Source: Kiloniellales bacterium (GTDB lineage Bacteria; Pseudomonadota; Alphaproteobacteria; Kiloniellales; JAKSBE01). Taken from it: a stretch of DNA of 64,000 bases. Location of the stretch: NCBI GenBank assembly GCA_030066685.1, contig JASJBF010000031.1, forward strand, positions 62,001-126,000, read 5' to 3'. Positions 25,724 through 34,736 of this stretch are shown here, one piece after another. The position numbers and the translations under genes were made by a program. The notes under the pieces are model-generated. The model had not been told where the DNA came from. It ran no database searches and worked only from the letters and a program-made list of their open reading frames with translations. The number at the start of each line of letters is the position of its first letter. Within the stretch, counting starts at the first letter, position 1.

Positions 25724-26224
25724 TCATGCCTCCCGGTTCCAGCGAACGCGGATAGAGTAGCTTTCTTCCTCGTAGTGGAAGTCGAGCTCCCCTTCATAGG
25801 CCCTATGGATTGCCTCGCCGATCCGGCGCGGCAGGTGAATATCCGTCGTCGTGATCACGACCACTTCGCCGCGATCCTCGACCTCCATGATCCGGTTCAA
25901 GGGATGTTCGCCGCTCTCCAGCTTCTCTTCATTGCGCGCCAGGTGGAGGATCTCCGTCTTGTGGTCCTTGAGAAATCCGCCGCCCAAGGTCAGCTCGCCG
26001 GCCGGATATCTGTCGTTGATCCGATGGCAGGCCTGGCACAGGACCTCCGACGCCCCGGCGGCAGGGGCGTCCCAGCACCATCGCCCCTGCTGGTAGACAG
26101 CCTTGCACTGTGGACACCGTGCGGGCTCCGACAGCTTGAGCCGGGCCTTGTAAGGATCGTGGACGCGCTCGCGAATCAGGCGATCCCTGCGGTGCCTTCG
26201 AGGGGTCTCTCCCAGGTTCTTCAT
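25724..26224 (-). CDS. BCAM0308-family protein with zinc-ribbon
   Basis: 166 residues. A zinc-ribbon-like pair CPQCKAVYQQGRWCW and CQACHRINDRYPAGE is followed by an alpha/beta domain containing EVEDRGEVVVITTTDIHLPR. This matches the uncharacterised BCAM0308 family, named after a gene in the low-oxygen-activated locus of Burkholderia cenocepacia. The molecular role is unknown; the ribbon resembles RNA- or ribosome-associated NMD3-type domains. It is the first gene of a three-gene minus-strand unit with an FNR-like box 96 bp upstream. Confidence 0.85.
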   Translation of the reverse strand: MKNLGETPRRHRRDRLIRERVHDPYKARLKLSEPARCPQCKAVYQQGRWCWDAPAAGASEVLCQACHRINDRYPAGELTLGGGFLKDHKTEILHLARNEEKLESGEHPLNRIMEVEDRGEVVVITTTDIHLPRRIGEAIHRAYEGELDFHYEEESYSIRVRWNREA

Positions 26225-26319
26225 CGCAAATCCCCGAGATGCAGGAAGTGGGTTGGCTAAACTTCGAGTAGGGGGCCGCCTCCCTAAGATACAGATAAAG
26301 GACTCTGGCAGCGACCTGC

Positions 26320-26333
26320 TTGACCTGCATCAA
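26320..26333. promoter_or_regulatory. FNR/FixK-like box before the BCAM0308 operon
   Basis: TTGACCTGCATCAA is TTGAC-N4-ATCAA, nine of ten to the consensus, 96 bp upstream of the BCAM0308 start codon and downstream of dnaJ. Confidence 0.6.
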
Positions 26334-26401
26334 ACTACGACCAAGGACTGAATCGCCCGCGCGACAGGTGATTGCGGTCGTACGCCTCGTGGCGCCCTTA
26401 T

Positions 26402-27487
26402 TCAGCTCTTGCGGTCTGAGATCTCCTTAAGCTCTTCGAAAAGCGTGCGCTGTTCTGCCGAGAGCTTCTCGGGGATGTGCACGTCGATCCGGAGCAAGAG
26501 ATCGCCCCGCTGGCCACCGCCGAATGCCGGCAGGCCCTTGCCCCTTAGCCGGAGGACGGAGCCGGGCTGCGTACCCGGCGGAACCCTCACGTTCACCTCG
26601 CCGTCGAGGGTCTGCACCTGTCTCCTCGTCCCCAGGACGGCGTCGGTCAGCTCGACGGCTTCATGGCGCCAGAGATTGGCGCCGTCGCGGATGAAGCGGG
26701 GATCGGGCTCGCTGCGCACAATGACGTAGAGGTCCCCAGGCGCGCCGCCCGCCTCGGGACTGGGAAAGCCATGCGCCGGGACGCGCAGGACCATGCCCTC
26801 CTCGACGCCGACCGGGATCTTGACCCTGAGTTCTTCCTCGGCCGTGCTTCGCCCGCTGCCGCCGCAGTCTGCACAGGGGTTGTCGATGATCCGGCCACGC
26901 CCGCCGCAGGCCGGGCAGGGCGTGATCTGCTGGAAGTGGACCCCACCCCGGCGTTCGCTTTTGATCTGCTGGCCGCTGCCGCCGCAGTCTTCGCAGTCTC
27001 TCGGCGTCGAGCCTGGCGCCGCGCCGGTTCCCCCACAGGTGGCGCAGGGTTCCGGACGATGCAGACGCACGGTTTCTTCGCCGCCCGCCAGGACCCGGAC
27101 CAAGGGCACCCGGACTTCGACTTCGATGTTCTGGCCCCGGCGCGGCCCTCGCGGCTGGCGGAACAGCCGGTCGAAGAGGCCCCCGCCACCGAAGTCGAAG
27201 CCGAGGCCGCCGAAGAGATCTCCGAAATCGATTCCGCCGAAAAGATCCTCGGGCGTGAAGTCCGCGACGCCGGCGTGGCCACGCAGGTCGTACTCTCGCC
27301 GTTTCTTGGGGTCGCTCAGAATGGCGTAGGCCTCGGCGATCTCCTTGAAGCGCTCTTCGGCGCCCGGTTCCTTGTTACGGTCGGGATGGTACTTGAGGGC
27401 GAGCTTGCGGAAGGCGTCCTTGATCGCCTTCTCATCCGCGTTCGACGGAACTCCAAGGACCTCGTAGTAGTCGCGGCGCGCGTCCAA
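26402..27487 (-). CDS. dnaJ: DnaJ-type co-chaperone
   Basis: 361 residues: a J domain with the HPD tripeptide ([11 protein letters not shown]), a Gly-rich linker ([14 protein letters not shown]), four zinc-finger repeats ([32 protein letters not shown]) and the C-terminal substrate-binding domains. It stimulates DnaK ATPase activity. It lies 14 nt downstream of a DnaK gene that is frameshifted here, in the order dnaK-dnaJ. The pair looks like an accessory, low-oxygen-induced copy rather than the housekeeping set, since grpE and the usual neighbours are absent. Confidence 0.95.
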   Translation of the reverse strand: MDARRDYYEVLGVPSNADEKAIKDAFRKLALKYHPDRNKEPGAEERFKEIAEAYAILSDPKKRREYDLRGHAGVADFTPEDLFGGIDFGDLFGGLGFDFGGGGLFDRLFRQPRGPRRGQNIEVEVRVPLVRVLAGGEETVRLHRPEPCATCGGTGAAPGSTPRDCEDCGGSGQQIKSERRGGVHFQQITPCPACGGRGRIIDNPCADCGGSGRSTAEEELRVKIPVGVEEGMVLRVPAHGFPSPEAGGAPGDLYVIVRSEPDPRFIRDGANLWRHEAVELTDAVLGTRRQVQTLDGEVNVRVPPGTQPGSVLRLRGKGLPAFGGGQRGDLLLRIDVHIPEKLSAEQRTLFEELKEISDRKS

Positions 27488-27501
27488 GACTCGTCACCGT
27501 T

Positions 27502-29348
27502 TCAGCCTTGGCGGCGTTGCGCTTCTTCGTACTCCGCGTCGACCACCTTCTGGCCGCCGGCGGGCCGCGCCGCGCCGCCCTCCGCACCGACATCCGGCTT
27601 CGGATGCGGCGATGGCTCGGCGCCGGCATAGACCGTCTTGCCGACCTCCTGCAGCACCAGCTTCAGGGCCTCGGCCTTGGCGGTGGCCTTTTCCGCATCC
27701 CGCGAGGAGACAGCCTCGCGGGCTTCGGAGAACGCGGCCTCGATGCGCTTCTTGAGGTCCTCGGAGATCTTGTCGCCGAAATCGGCCAGGGTCTTCTCGG
27801 CCTGGTAACAGACGGCGGCTTCTCCGCCGCCTCGCGGCGCTTCCTGTCCTCCTCCGCATAGTCCTCGGCCTGCCGAATCATGCGCTCCTTTTCGTCCCGC
27901 GGCAGTCTGGTGGACCCGGTGATCCGGATCGACTGCGACTTCCCGCTCGCGGTGTCCTTGGCGGAGACATTCAGGATGCCGTCGGAATCGATATCGAAGG
28001 TCACGTCGATCTTCGGCATCCCACGGGGGGCAGGCGCGAGGCCGTCCAAATTGAACTGGCCAAGGCCGGTGTTGTCGGCGGCCATCGGCCGTTCGCCCTG
28101 GAACACCTGGATCGTCACGCTGGTCTGCATGTCGGCCGCCGTGGTGAAGATCTCCGAGCGCTTGACGGGGATCGGCGTGTTGCGCGCGATCAGCGGCGTG
28201 GCCACGCCGCCCAGCGTCTCCACGCCGAGGGTCAGCGGCGTGACGTCGACCAGGACGATCTCGCCCATCTCTCCCGCCAGGACCCCGGCCTGGATCGCCG
28301 CCCCCTGAGCCACGCATTCCATCGGGTCCATGCCGGTTTCGGCCTGCTTGTGCAGCAGATCCTCGAAGAAGGTGCGCACGCAGGGCATGCGGGTGGGGCC
28401 GCCGACGAAGATCAGACGATCGACCTGTGCTGGCTGCAGATCGGCGTCGTGCAGCGCTTGCATCACCGGTGCCCGACAGCGCTCGATCACCGGGCGCACC
28501 AGCCGTTCCAGCTCGGTGCGGGTCAGCTCGACATCGAGGTTGTGGGCCGTGCCGGTCGAAACCGCCAGGAACGGCAGGCTGATATGCGTGGTGGTGCTGC
28601 TGGAAAGCTCGACCTTGGCGATCTCCGCGGCCTCACGGAGTCGCGCGGCGGCCGTCGGGTCTTCGCGCACGTCGACGCTGCTTTGCGCCTTGAACCGCTC
28701 CGCCAGGTGATCGACAAGCAGCCCGTCCATGTCGCTGCCGCCCAGCCGGGTATCGCCGCTGGTGGCCTTGACCTCGAAGACTCCCTTGCCGAACTCCATG
28801 ATCGTGACGTCCAGCGTCCCGCCGCCGAAGTCGACCACCGCGATCCTCAGCTCCTCGCCGCCCCGGTCGAGGCCGTAGGCCAGCGAAGCGGCCGTCGGCT
28901 CGTTGACCAGGCGGATGGCCTCGATCCCGGCGATGGTGCAGGCGTCCTTGGTCGCGCTGCGCTGGTTGTCGTCGAAGTAGGCGGGCACGGTCACGACCGC
29001 CTTCTCGATGGGCTTCCCCAGGAAGGCCTCGGCATCGCGCTTGATCTTCTGCAGCAGGAAGGCGGAGAGCTGCTCCGGCGAGAAGTCCTTGCCGCGCAAA
29101 TGGACCGTTTCGCGCCGGCCCATCCGCCGCTTGAAGCCGGTCGCGGTGCCGTCCGGATTGGCCGCGGCTTGGCGCCGCGCCGGCTCGCCGACCAGCATCG
29201 AACCGTCGGCGGACAGCGCGACATAGCTGGGAAAGGCCTTGCCTCCCAGGCTCACGCCTTCGGCGCTGGGAATGATCACGGGCCGCCCGCCACGCAGGAC
29301 CGCCGCGGCCGAGTTGGAGGTTCCAAGATCGATTCCGATGATCGGCAT
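27502..29348 (-). pseudogene. dnaK: DnaK/Hsp70 chaperone with a frameshift near 27820
   Basis: The ATG at 29348 follows AGGAGGCGAGCC and begins [17 protein letters not shown]. The ATPase domain ([54 protein letters not shown]) and substrate-binding domain ([13 protein letters not shown]) are intact. After DRKRREAAE the frame breaks. The lid continues in another frame as [20 protein letters not shown] and ends KVVDAEYEEAQRRQG. Compared with other DnaKs, a few residues (RNxAD-like) are also missing at the junction, so a small deletion is likelier than a single miscall. As read, the first frame runs on to a stop at 27663 with a scrambled tail. An FNR-like box lies 56 bp before the start. Confidence 0.85.
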
Positions 29349-29403
29349 GGCTCGCCTCCTATGACCCAAGATCAGAGCTTCGATCCCGCTGACTGAATGG
29401 ACA

Positions 29404-29417
29404 TTGACTTGGGTCAA
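29404..29417. promoter_or_regulatory. FNR/FixK-like box before dnaK
   Basis: TTGACTTGGGTCAA is a perfect outer palindrome TTGAC/GTCAA, 56 bp upstream of the dnaK start codon in the dnaK-nitroreductase divergent region. Confidence 0.55.
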
Positions 29418-29533
29418 CAAGACGAGTTTCCGCCAAGCGGATCCGGCGCGCCCCGGCCCCCTATGCGGCCGGAGCCGAGCGCTTCGCCGCAGGCAAGTCC
29501 CGCTTGTTGGGGCGAGAGGAGGCCTCAATGCCG

Positions 29534-29547
29534 GTGACGCAGATCAA
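29534..29547. promoter_or_regulatory. FNR/FixK-like box before the nitroreductase gene
   Basis: GTGACGCAGATCAA has one intact half (ATCAA) and TGAC in the other. It is 59 bp before the nitroreductase start, the same spacing as the box before dnaK. Confidence 0.5.
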
Positions 29548-29605
29548 TGTCCTTCGTCGTCGCAGCATTCACGCTGCCTGAAGAACGACCCGACGGTCTC
29601 GCGAG

Positions 29606-30334
29606 GTGGCGGTCTTGCCCGATTTCGGCTTTGCTCGTCGTCGATTCCTTGTCCAAGTCGGTCGGGCCGCCTTGCTGGCCACGAGCGCCACGGTTCTGCC
29701 CATGAGACAAAGCACCTTTGCAGATCCTGAAGAGCCTCTCCGGGAAGTCGAACTTCAAGAGCCCGACCAGGGAGGCCGACTGACCCTGGAGAAAACACTG
29801 GCGCAGCGCCGATCGGTCAGAGATTTCGCGCCAGGGTCCCTTACGCTGGCCGAGCTCTCGCAGCTGCTTTGGGCGGGACAAGGCATCACGAACCGGTCAG
29901 GGTTCCGGACGGCGCCCTCCGCAGGCGCACTCTATCCGCTCAAGCTCTTTGCCGCCGTCGGGCAGGTCGAATCCCTTCCATCGGGCGTCTTTCGATACAG
30001 TCCTTCCAAGCAACTGCTGGAGCCGCTCGGCGCCGGCGATCGCCTTGCCGCATTGAGCCGAGCCGCCCTTTCCCAGGCCTGGATCGCTGAGAGTGCCGTC
30101 GTGATCGCGGTGGCCGCGGTGGTGCGACGCACGACGTTGAAGTACGGCGAACGCGGCCGGAGGTACGTCTACCTGGAGGCCGGGCACGTCGCCCAGAACA
30201 TCTGTCTTCAGGCCGTTTCCCTGGGTTTGGGCGTGACGCCCGTCGGTGCCTTCGAGGACGATGAGGTCAAGGCTGTGCTGGCGCTTTCGGCCGAGGCGGA
30301 GCCCATCTATCTCCTGCCCGTCGGTCGGCGCTGA
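29606..30334 (+). CDS. SagB/ThcOx-type nitroreductase-family dehydrogenase with Tat-like leader
   Basis: 242 residues. The N-terminus ARRRFLVQVGRAALLATSA is a twin-arginine type leader. The FMN-binding nitroreductase domain shows LAQRRSVRDF, TAPSAGALYPL (the SagB-type signature), YLEAGHVAQNICLQAV and LGLGVTPVGAF. SagB relatives oxidise azolines in peptide natural products, but stand-alone forms like this one have unknown substrates. An exported flavoprotein next to a membrane protease, under an FNR-like box, suggests an envelope redox role. It is followed 24 nt later by the M50 protease. Confidence 0.85.
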   Translation: MAVLPDFGFARRRFLVQVGRAALLATSATVLPMRQSTFADPEEPLREVELQEPDQGGRLTLEKTLAQRRSVRDFAPGSLTLAELSQLLWAGQGITNRSGFRTAPSAGALYPLKLFAAVGQVESLPSGVFRYSPSKQLLEPLGAGDRLAALSRAALSQAWIAESAVVIAVAAVVRRTTLKYGERGRRYVYLEAGHVAQNICLQAVSLGLGVTPVGAFEDDEVKAVLALSAEAEPIYLLPVGRR

Positions 30335-30358
30335 TCTCGGGCGGCGCGGGAGGCGGCC

Positions 30359-31492
30359 GTGTTCACCAAGCGCGTGACGATCTTCACGCTGCTGGGCTTC
30401 AAGGTTCAGGTCGACTTCTCCTGGATTTTCCTGGCTGTGCTGATCACTTGGACCTTGGCCCAGGGGCTCTTCCCAGCCAGATACGAGGAGCTCTCCGCCG
30501 CGACCTACTGGCGGATGGGCATCGCCGGCATGATCGGCGTGATATTTTCCATTATTTTCCATGAGTTGTGCCACTCGCTCGTCGCCCGCCACTATGGAAT
30601 CCCGATCAAGGGAATCACGCTCTTCATCTTCGGCGGCGTGGCGGAGATGGAGGAAGAGCCGCCCAGCGCCAAATCCGAGTTCTTCATGGCCATTGCCGGG
30701 CCGATCTCAAGCTATCTCCTGGCGGCCGGCTTCTATGCCTTGGCCATGGTCGGATCGGCGGCAAGCCTGCCCATCGCTGCGCTGGGCGTCCTCCGGTACC
30801 TGGCCTTCATCAACACGCTCCTCGCGACCTTCAATCTTTTCCCCGCCTTTCCCCTCGACGGCGGTCGCGCCTTTCGGGCCGCGCTCTGGTACTGGAAGAG
30901 GGATTTCGCCGCCGCGACGCGCCGGGCCGCCAACATCGGCAACATCTTCGGGATCCTGCTGATGGCGCTGGGCGCCTTGAACATTCTGGCCGGCAACTTC
31001 ATCGGCGGTATGTGGTGGTTTCTGATCGGGATCTTTGTCCGTGCCGCCGCCAGCGCGTCCTACATGCAAGCCTTGGTCACGCGGGTCTTGCAGGGCGAAG
31101 CGGTAAGGCGGTTCATGACCAGCGCCGTCGTTACGGTTCCCGCTGACCTGCCAATCGACAGCTTGGTGGAGGACTATGTCTATCGGCACCACCATGAGTT
31201 CTTTCCGGTCGTCGAGGGAGAGCGCCTTATCGGCTGCGTCACGGCCAAACAGATAAAACTCGTGCCCAAGGAGCGTTGGGCCGTCGTGTCGGTACGAGAA
31301 ATCATGACCCCGTGCAGTCCGGAAAACTGCGTCGGGCCGGACGATGACGCCATGAGGGTGCTGTCGATCATGAGGCGCTCGGGGAACGGCCGACTGATGG
31401 TGGTCCGCGGCCGCGAGCTCGTCGGCATCATCGCTTTGAAGGATTTGCTTGAATTCTTTGCCCTGAAGATGGACCTGGAGGGCCTCAAATGA
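30359..31492 (+). CDS. Site-2-protease-like M50 membrane metalloprotease with CBS pair
   Basis: 377 residues. Six or so membrane helices hold the zinc motif FHELCHSLVA (HExxH) and the second motif FPAFPLDGGRAF. A CBS pair follows (about residues 240-370: RRFMTSAVVTVPADLPIDSL, VREIMTPCSPENCV). Such proteins cut substrates within the membrane and may sense adenine nucleotides through the CBS domains. The GTG start at 30359 has GGGAGGCGGCC upstream. Probably in one operon with the nitroreductase. Confidence 0.92.
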   Translation: MFTKRVTIFTLLGFKVQVDFSWIFLAVLITWTLAQGLFPARYEELSAATYWRMGIAGMIGVIFSIIFHELCHSLVARHYGIPIKGITLFIFGGVAEMEEEPPSAKSEFFMAIAGPISSYLLAAGFYALAMVGSAASLPIAALGVLRYLAFINTLLATFNLFPAFPLDGGRAFRAALWYWKRDFAAATRRAANIGNIFGILLMALGALNILAGNFIGGMWWFLIGIFVRAAASASYMQALVTRVLQGEAVRRFMTSAVVTVPADLPIDSLVEDYVYRHHHEFFPVVEGERLIGCVTAKQIKLVPKERWAVVSVREIMTPCSPENCVGPDDDAMRVLSIMRRSGNGRLMVVRGRELVGIIALKDLLEFFALKMDLEGLK

Positions 31493-31700
31493 ACGGTGAC
31501 GTGGCCAAGTCACGGATCAGAGTCTGTCTCGCCCGCGAAGGCGGCACGATACGCACTCAAATATCGGCCGACCCTACCGGACTAACCTTGCAAACGCCCG
31601 GAAAGTGACGCTTGGCTTCAACTTCTGGGTATGCTTTCGGCCAGCCCGGACCGAACTATGACGTTCCGGGCCATGGCGGACACCAGAGCGCGCGGAAGCC
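31493..31700. other. Intergenic before rtcA
   Basis: 208 bp between the M50 protease and rtcA. No FNR-like box, repeat or credible small gene was seen. Confidence 0.35.
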
Positions 31701-32798
31701 GTGGCCCTGACAAGACCATTCTTGACGATCGACGGTTCCTATGGGGAAGGCGGCGGCCAGATCCTCCGCAGCGCGATCTGCCTGTCTGCGATCGAGCAAC
31801 GCCCGGTCAGGATCGTGAAGATCCGTGCGGGACGTCCGAAGCCAGGCCTTGCCGCCCAGCACTTGACCACGGTGCGCGCCCTGGCCGCTCTGTGCGGCGC
31901 GGCTCTGGAAGGCGACGAGCTCGGGTCGTCGACGCTCACCTTCGCGCCGGCGGGGTCGGTCAGGCCAGGGGACTATCTCTTCGATGTTGCCGAGGCACGC
32001 GCCGGAGGCAGCGCCGGTGCTACGAGCCTGGTGCTCCAGACCGCCGCGTTGCCGTTGGCCCTGGCGCATGGTCGCTCCTCCTTGACTTTGCGCGGCGGCA
32101 CTCATGTCCCCTGGAGCCCGCCTTATGACTACCTCAAGGACGTATGGGTTCCGACGCTGCGAAGAACAGGTGTCCGGCTCTCCGTAGAGCTCCACGCCTG
32201 GGGATGGTATCCGCGCGGGCAAGGTGAGATCTATTCGAGCATCCAAGGACTCGATAGGGGAAGCGAACGGGGCGCACTCAAGCCAATCGATCTGACCGAC
32301 CCCGGCAGGCTTGAACGGATCTCTGGCCGGGCGGTCGCTGCCAACCTGCCACAGCACATTGCGCTGAGAATGTCAGAAAGAGCTAGTGCGTTGACGGCAG
32401 ATCTCGGCGCCGATGTCTCGATTCGCGCCGAGACCGTGCAGGCGGCCTGTCCGGGCGCGGGTATCTTTTTCACCGCGGAGCACGAGCACGTGCGCTGCGG
32501 CTTTAGCGCCTTGGGCAAAAGAGGGAAACCGGCCGAGCAGGTGGCCGAGGAGGCCGTCCAGGCCTTGCGCCGCCATCGGTCCTCCGGTGCCGCCTTGGAC
32601 TCCCATCTTCCCGATCAGATCCTGCTGCCGTTGGCTTTTGCGGAAGGTCCGTCGAGGTTCTCGGCGGAATGCATCAGCCGGCATTTCGAAACCAATGCTT
32701 GGGTGCTCGAACAGTTCGACCTTGCCCGATTTGCGATCGAGCGGCGCGCCTCCGGCGCCGGCGTGGTCACCGTGTCGCCCCGAAAGGCCCGAGGTTAG
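31701..32798 (+). CDS. rtcA: RNA 3'-terminal phosphate cyclase
   Basis: 365 residues. Converts RNA 3'-phosphates to 2',3'-cyclic phosphates with ATP. The family pattern is visible: IDGSYGEGGGQILRSAICLS, GRPKPGLAAQHLT, ARAGGSAGATSLVLQT, GGTHVPWSPPYDYL and the C-terminal SAECISRHFETNAW. In the known mechanism a histidine near the end is adenylylated; a candidate is the His of SRHFETN. The GTG start is at 31701. The gene converges on a THUMP-domain gene, overlapping by 4 nt. No rtcB or rtcR is nearby, unlike the E. coli arrangement. Confidence 0.93.
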   Translation: MALTRPFLTIDGSYGEGGGQILRSAICLSAIEQRPVRIVKIRAGRPKPGLAAQHLTTVRALAALCGAALEGDELGSSTLTFAPAGSVRPGDYLFDVAEARAGGSAGATSLVLQTAALPLALAHGRSSLTLRGGTHVPWSPPYDYLKDVWVPTLRRTGVRLSVELHAWGWYPRGQGEIYSSIQGLDRGSERGALKPIDLTDPGRLERISGRAVAANLPQHIALRMSERASALTADLGADVSIRAETVQAACPGAGIFFTAEHEHVRCGFSALGKRGKPAEQVAEEAVQALRRHRSSGAALDSHLPDQILLPLAFAEGPSRFSAECISRHFETNAWVLEQFDLARFAIERRASGAGVVTVSPRKARG

Positions 32799-33334
32799 TC
32801 CAGCTTGAGGAAGGGACAGCGGGAAAGGTCGTCGCGCGTCCAGATCGAGAGGCCGGCTCGGTTGTCGACCGTGTCGACGTCGATGATTACGTCCGGGTCT
32901 TCGAAGGTGATCCGACCGGGCGTCCCCCGCTCTTCGAGCGCCTGCAGGATCACGTCGTCTAGGAAGTGCTCCTCGTCGTGGCTGGACATCTGCTGATGGA
33001 AGCCGCGACGGTGCATTCTGACATGGAAGCTTTTGCCGATGAGCTCCGGGATCCGCTCGAGAGCGAACGCACGGGCCTGGGACTCGAAGCCCTCCCGATC
33101 CTGAAAGGTGAAGGTGACTTCGGCCGGCATAACGCGCGACACCATCTTCAAGAGACCCGGCGCATTGACGACCAAGGCCGAGAGACGAGTGAGAAAATCA
33201 CTTCGATCTTCCACCTTCATCAGGAAGACGTTGTAGTAGCCGCTCCGCCGCACTTCTCCGAACTGGGAGAAGATCTGGCAAGCTCGGGTGAAGGCGTCCT
33301 GGTGGACGGTCACCACGACATTCCAGTCAAGCAT
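32795..33334 (-). CDS. THUMP-domain protein (stand-alone)
   Basis: 179 residues. The predicted THUMP domain binds tRNA-like RNA; here it carries VVVTVHQDAFTRACQIFSQF, YYNVFLMKVEDRSDFLTRL, TFTFQDREGFESQARAFALE and SFHVRMHRRGFHQQMSS. No methyltransferase or thiouridylase domain is attached, the compact form being better known from archaea (Tan1-like). It may present tRNA to a separate enzyme. Its convergent overlap with rtcA groups two RNA-end or RNA-modification functions. Confidence 0.85.
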   Translation of the reverse strand: MLDWNVVVTVHQDAFTRACQIFSQFGEVRRSGYYNVFLMKVEDRSDFLTRLSALVVNAPGLLKMVSRVMPAEVTFTFQDREGFESQARAFALERIPELIGKSFHVRMHRRGFHQQMSSHDEEHFLDDVILQALEERGTPGRITFEDPDVIIDVDTVDNRAGLSIWTRDDLSRCPFLKLD

Positions 33335-33373
33335 CCCCTATGCCTCGTCTTTGGGGCGACGCGATGCCGCCGC

Positions 33374-34102
33374 TCAGGCGTGCACCTCCAGCTCGTTGAT
33401 CACGCCGTTCACGCCGAAGACGTACCAGGCGTCGGCCTCCGCCATGTCGCGCTCCGATTCCGTCGTGACCTGGCCACGCAGGGTGACAACGGACTCGCGG
33501 GTCACAGCGCGGACCTGGCTGGCGTTGACGAAGGGATCCTTCTCCAGGGCAATGCGGACGGCGTCAGTGATCTCGTCGTCGTTGTCCTCCTCGGGCGGGG
33601 ACTCGGCCAGCCCGTTGATTACGTCGCGGCTGCCGGGCACCCACCAGGCCAGAACCCCCGCAAGGCGCTTGTGGCCAAGACCGGGAACCTCGCCGTTCAA
33701 GGTCACGACGCCCTCCGAGACGGAGACCTCGATCCGTCCTCGCGGCGAGAGGACGGGATCTCGGATGGTCTCCCGGCCGCTTCCCGTTACCTCGATCAAT
33801 GTGCATTCGGCGAAAGCCGGCTCCTGCAGGACGGCATCCCGCAGGAGAACTCGGATCTCGCCGTCACCCATGGCCTGGGCCGGTGTCACGCGCAGCCGAT
33901 CGACGATCCCCGTCACTGCATCCAAGGCCGCGGTTCGTCTCAGCGCCAGCTTCTTCGCGGCGACGCTGGGAACGTCGCCTTCCAGGACCAGGGCGTCATC
34001 GGCCAAGCTCGCGGAAATGCGCGAATGGCAGTCGGCGAGACGCGGCTCGCTTGCGAGCGCCGCCCGCACCCTGGCGAGCACCCCCTGGATTGATTCGGCC
34101 AT
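33374..34102 (-). CDS. BON-domain protein (three tandem repeats)
   Basis: 242 residues from the ATG at 34102 (MAESIQG). Three BON-type units are visible, each with a central hydrophobic strand and Gly: ISASLADDALVLEGDVPSVA, IEVSVSEGVVTLNGEVPGLG and VRAVTRESVVTLRGQVTTES. BON domains bind phospholipid or act in envelope stress. No signal peptide is seen with this start. An FNR-like box lies 121 bp upstream. The longer frame up to 34243 has no conserved residues. Confidence 0.85.
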   Translation of the reverse strand: MAESIQGVLARVRAALASEPRLADCHSRISASLADDALVLEGDVPSVAAKKLALRRTAALDAVTGIVDRLRVTPAQAMGDGEIRVLLRDAVLQEPAFAECTLIEVTGSGRETIRDPVLSPRGRIEVSVSEGVVTLNGEVPGLGHKRLAGVLAWWVPGSRDVINGLAESPPEEDNDDEITDAVRIALEKDPFVNASQVRAVTRESVVTLRGQVTTESERDMAEADAWYVFGVNGVINELEVHA

Positions 34103-34222
34103 GCCTGTCGCCACCCGCTGGATCGTCCGTTGACCAAGTCCGTTCCGGCTCACTTGCCGCCGGGCGACGTGTCCTGCCCGCGCCCAGTCCTTCGAGATTG
34201 GACATGGATGCAGGTTGATGCC

Positions 34223-34236
34223 TTGACGCCGATCAA
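34223..34236. promoter_or_regulatory. FNR/FixK-like box before the BON gene
   Basis: TTGACGCCGATCAA is TTGAC-N4-ATCAA, nine of ten to the consensus. It lies 121 bp before the minus-strand BON gene and 149 bp before the plus-strand GYD gene. Confidence 0.6.
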
Positions 34237-34293
34237 GATCCAACGGCCTCGCGGAAGGCGTCTGGATCTCCGTCTGGAAGCCACGCCCTGGGC

Positions 34294-34307
34294 TTGACGA
34301 AGATCAT
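34294..34307. promoter_or_regulatory. FNR/FixK-like box before the GYD gene
   Basis: TTGACGAAGATCAT matches TTGAY-N4-RTCAA except for the last base and lies 78 bp before the GYD-domain gene. Confidence 0.5.
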
Positions 34308-34384
34308 GGCTGGGCGACGGCAGGCCAAGCAGGCTCGAGAGCAACGCCGAGGCATTTCCTGCCACGCAGAAGGAGCGGACAACC

Positions 34385-34723
34385 ATGTCGACCTTCATCA
34401 TGCTGACCCGCCTGACCCATGGGGCCCTGGCCTCGCCGAGCTCGCTCGAGAACCTGGAGCGCGAGGTCATGGAGCGCATGCGCGCCGAGTGTCCCGAAGT
34501 GGAATGGCTGAGCAGCTACGCCGTTCTGGGGCCCTGCGACTACCTCGATATCTTTCAGGCCCCCGACATCGAAACCGCGACCAAGGTCGCCACCATCGTG
34601 CGGACCTTCGGCCATGCCGAGACCGAGATCTGGGCCGCGACCGAATGGGACAGCTTCAAGGAGTTGGTGCGCTACCTTCCGCCGGCCAAAGCTGAGGCTG
34701 GCGAAAAGGCGGCGCCAAGCTGA
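34385..34723 (+). CDS. GYD-domain protein
   Basis: 112 residues. A small ferredoxin-like fold: STFIMLTRLTHGAL, EWLSSYAVLGPCDYLDIFQA (the GYD-type strand, here CDYLDI) and HAETEIWAATEWDSF. The family has no established function. AGAAGGAGCGGACAACC precedes the ATG. It begins a plus-strand run with the NAD-kinase-like gene and gcvPA-gcvPB. Confidence 0.85.
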   Translation: MSTFIMLTRLTHGALASPSSLENLEREVMERMRAECPEVEWLSSYAVLGPCDYLDIFQAPDIETATKVATIVRTFGHAETEIWAATEWDSFKELVRYLPPAKAEAGEKAAPS

Positions 34724-34736
34724 CGCGGCCTAGGCT

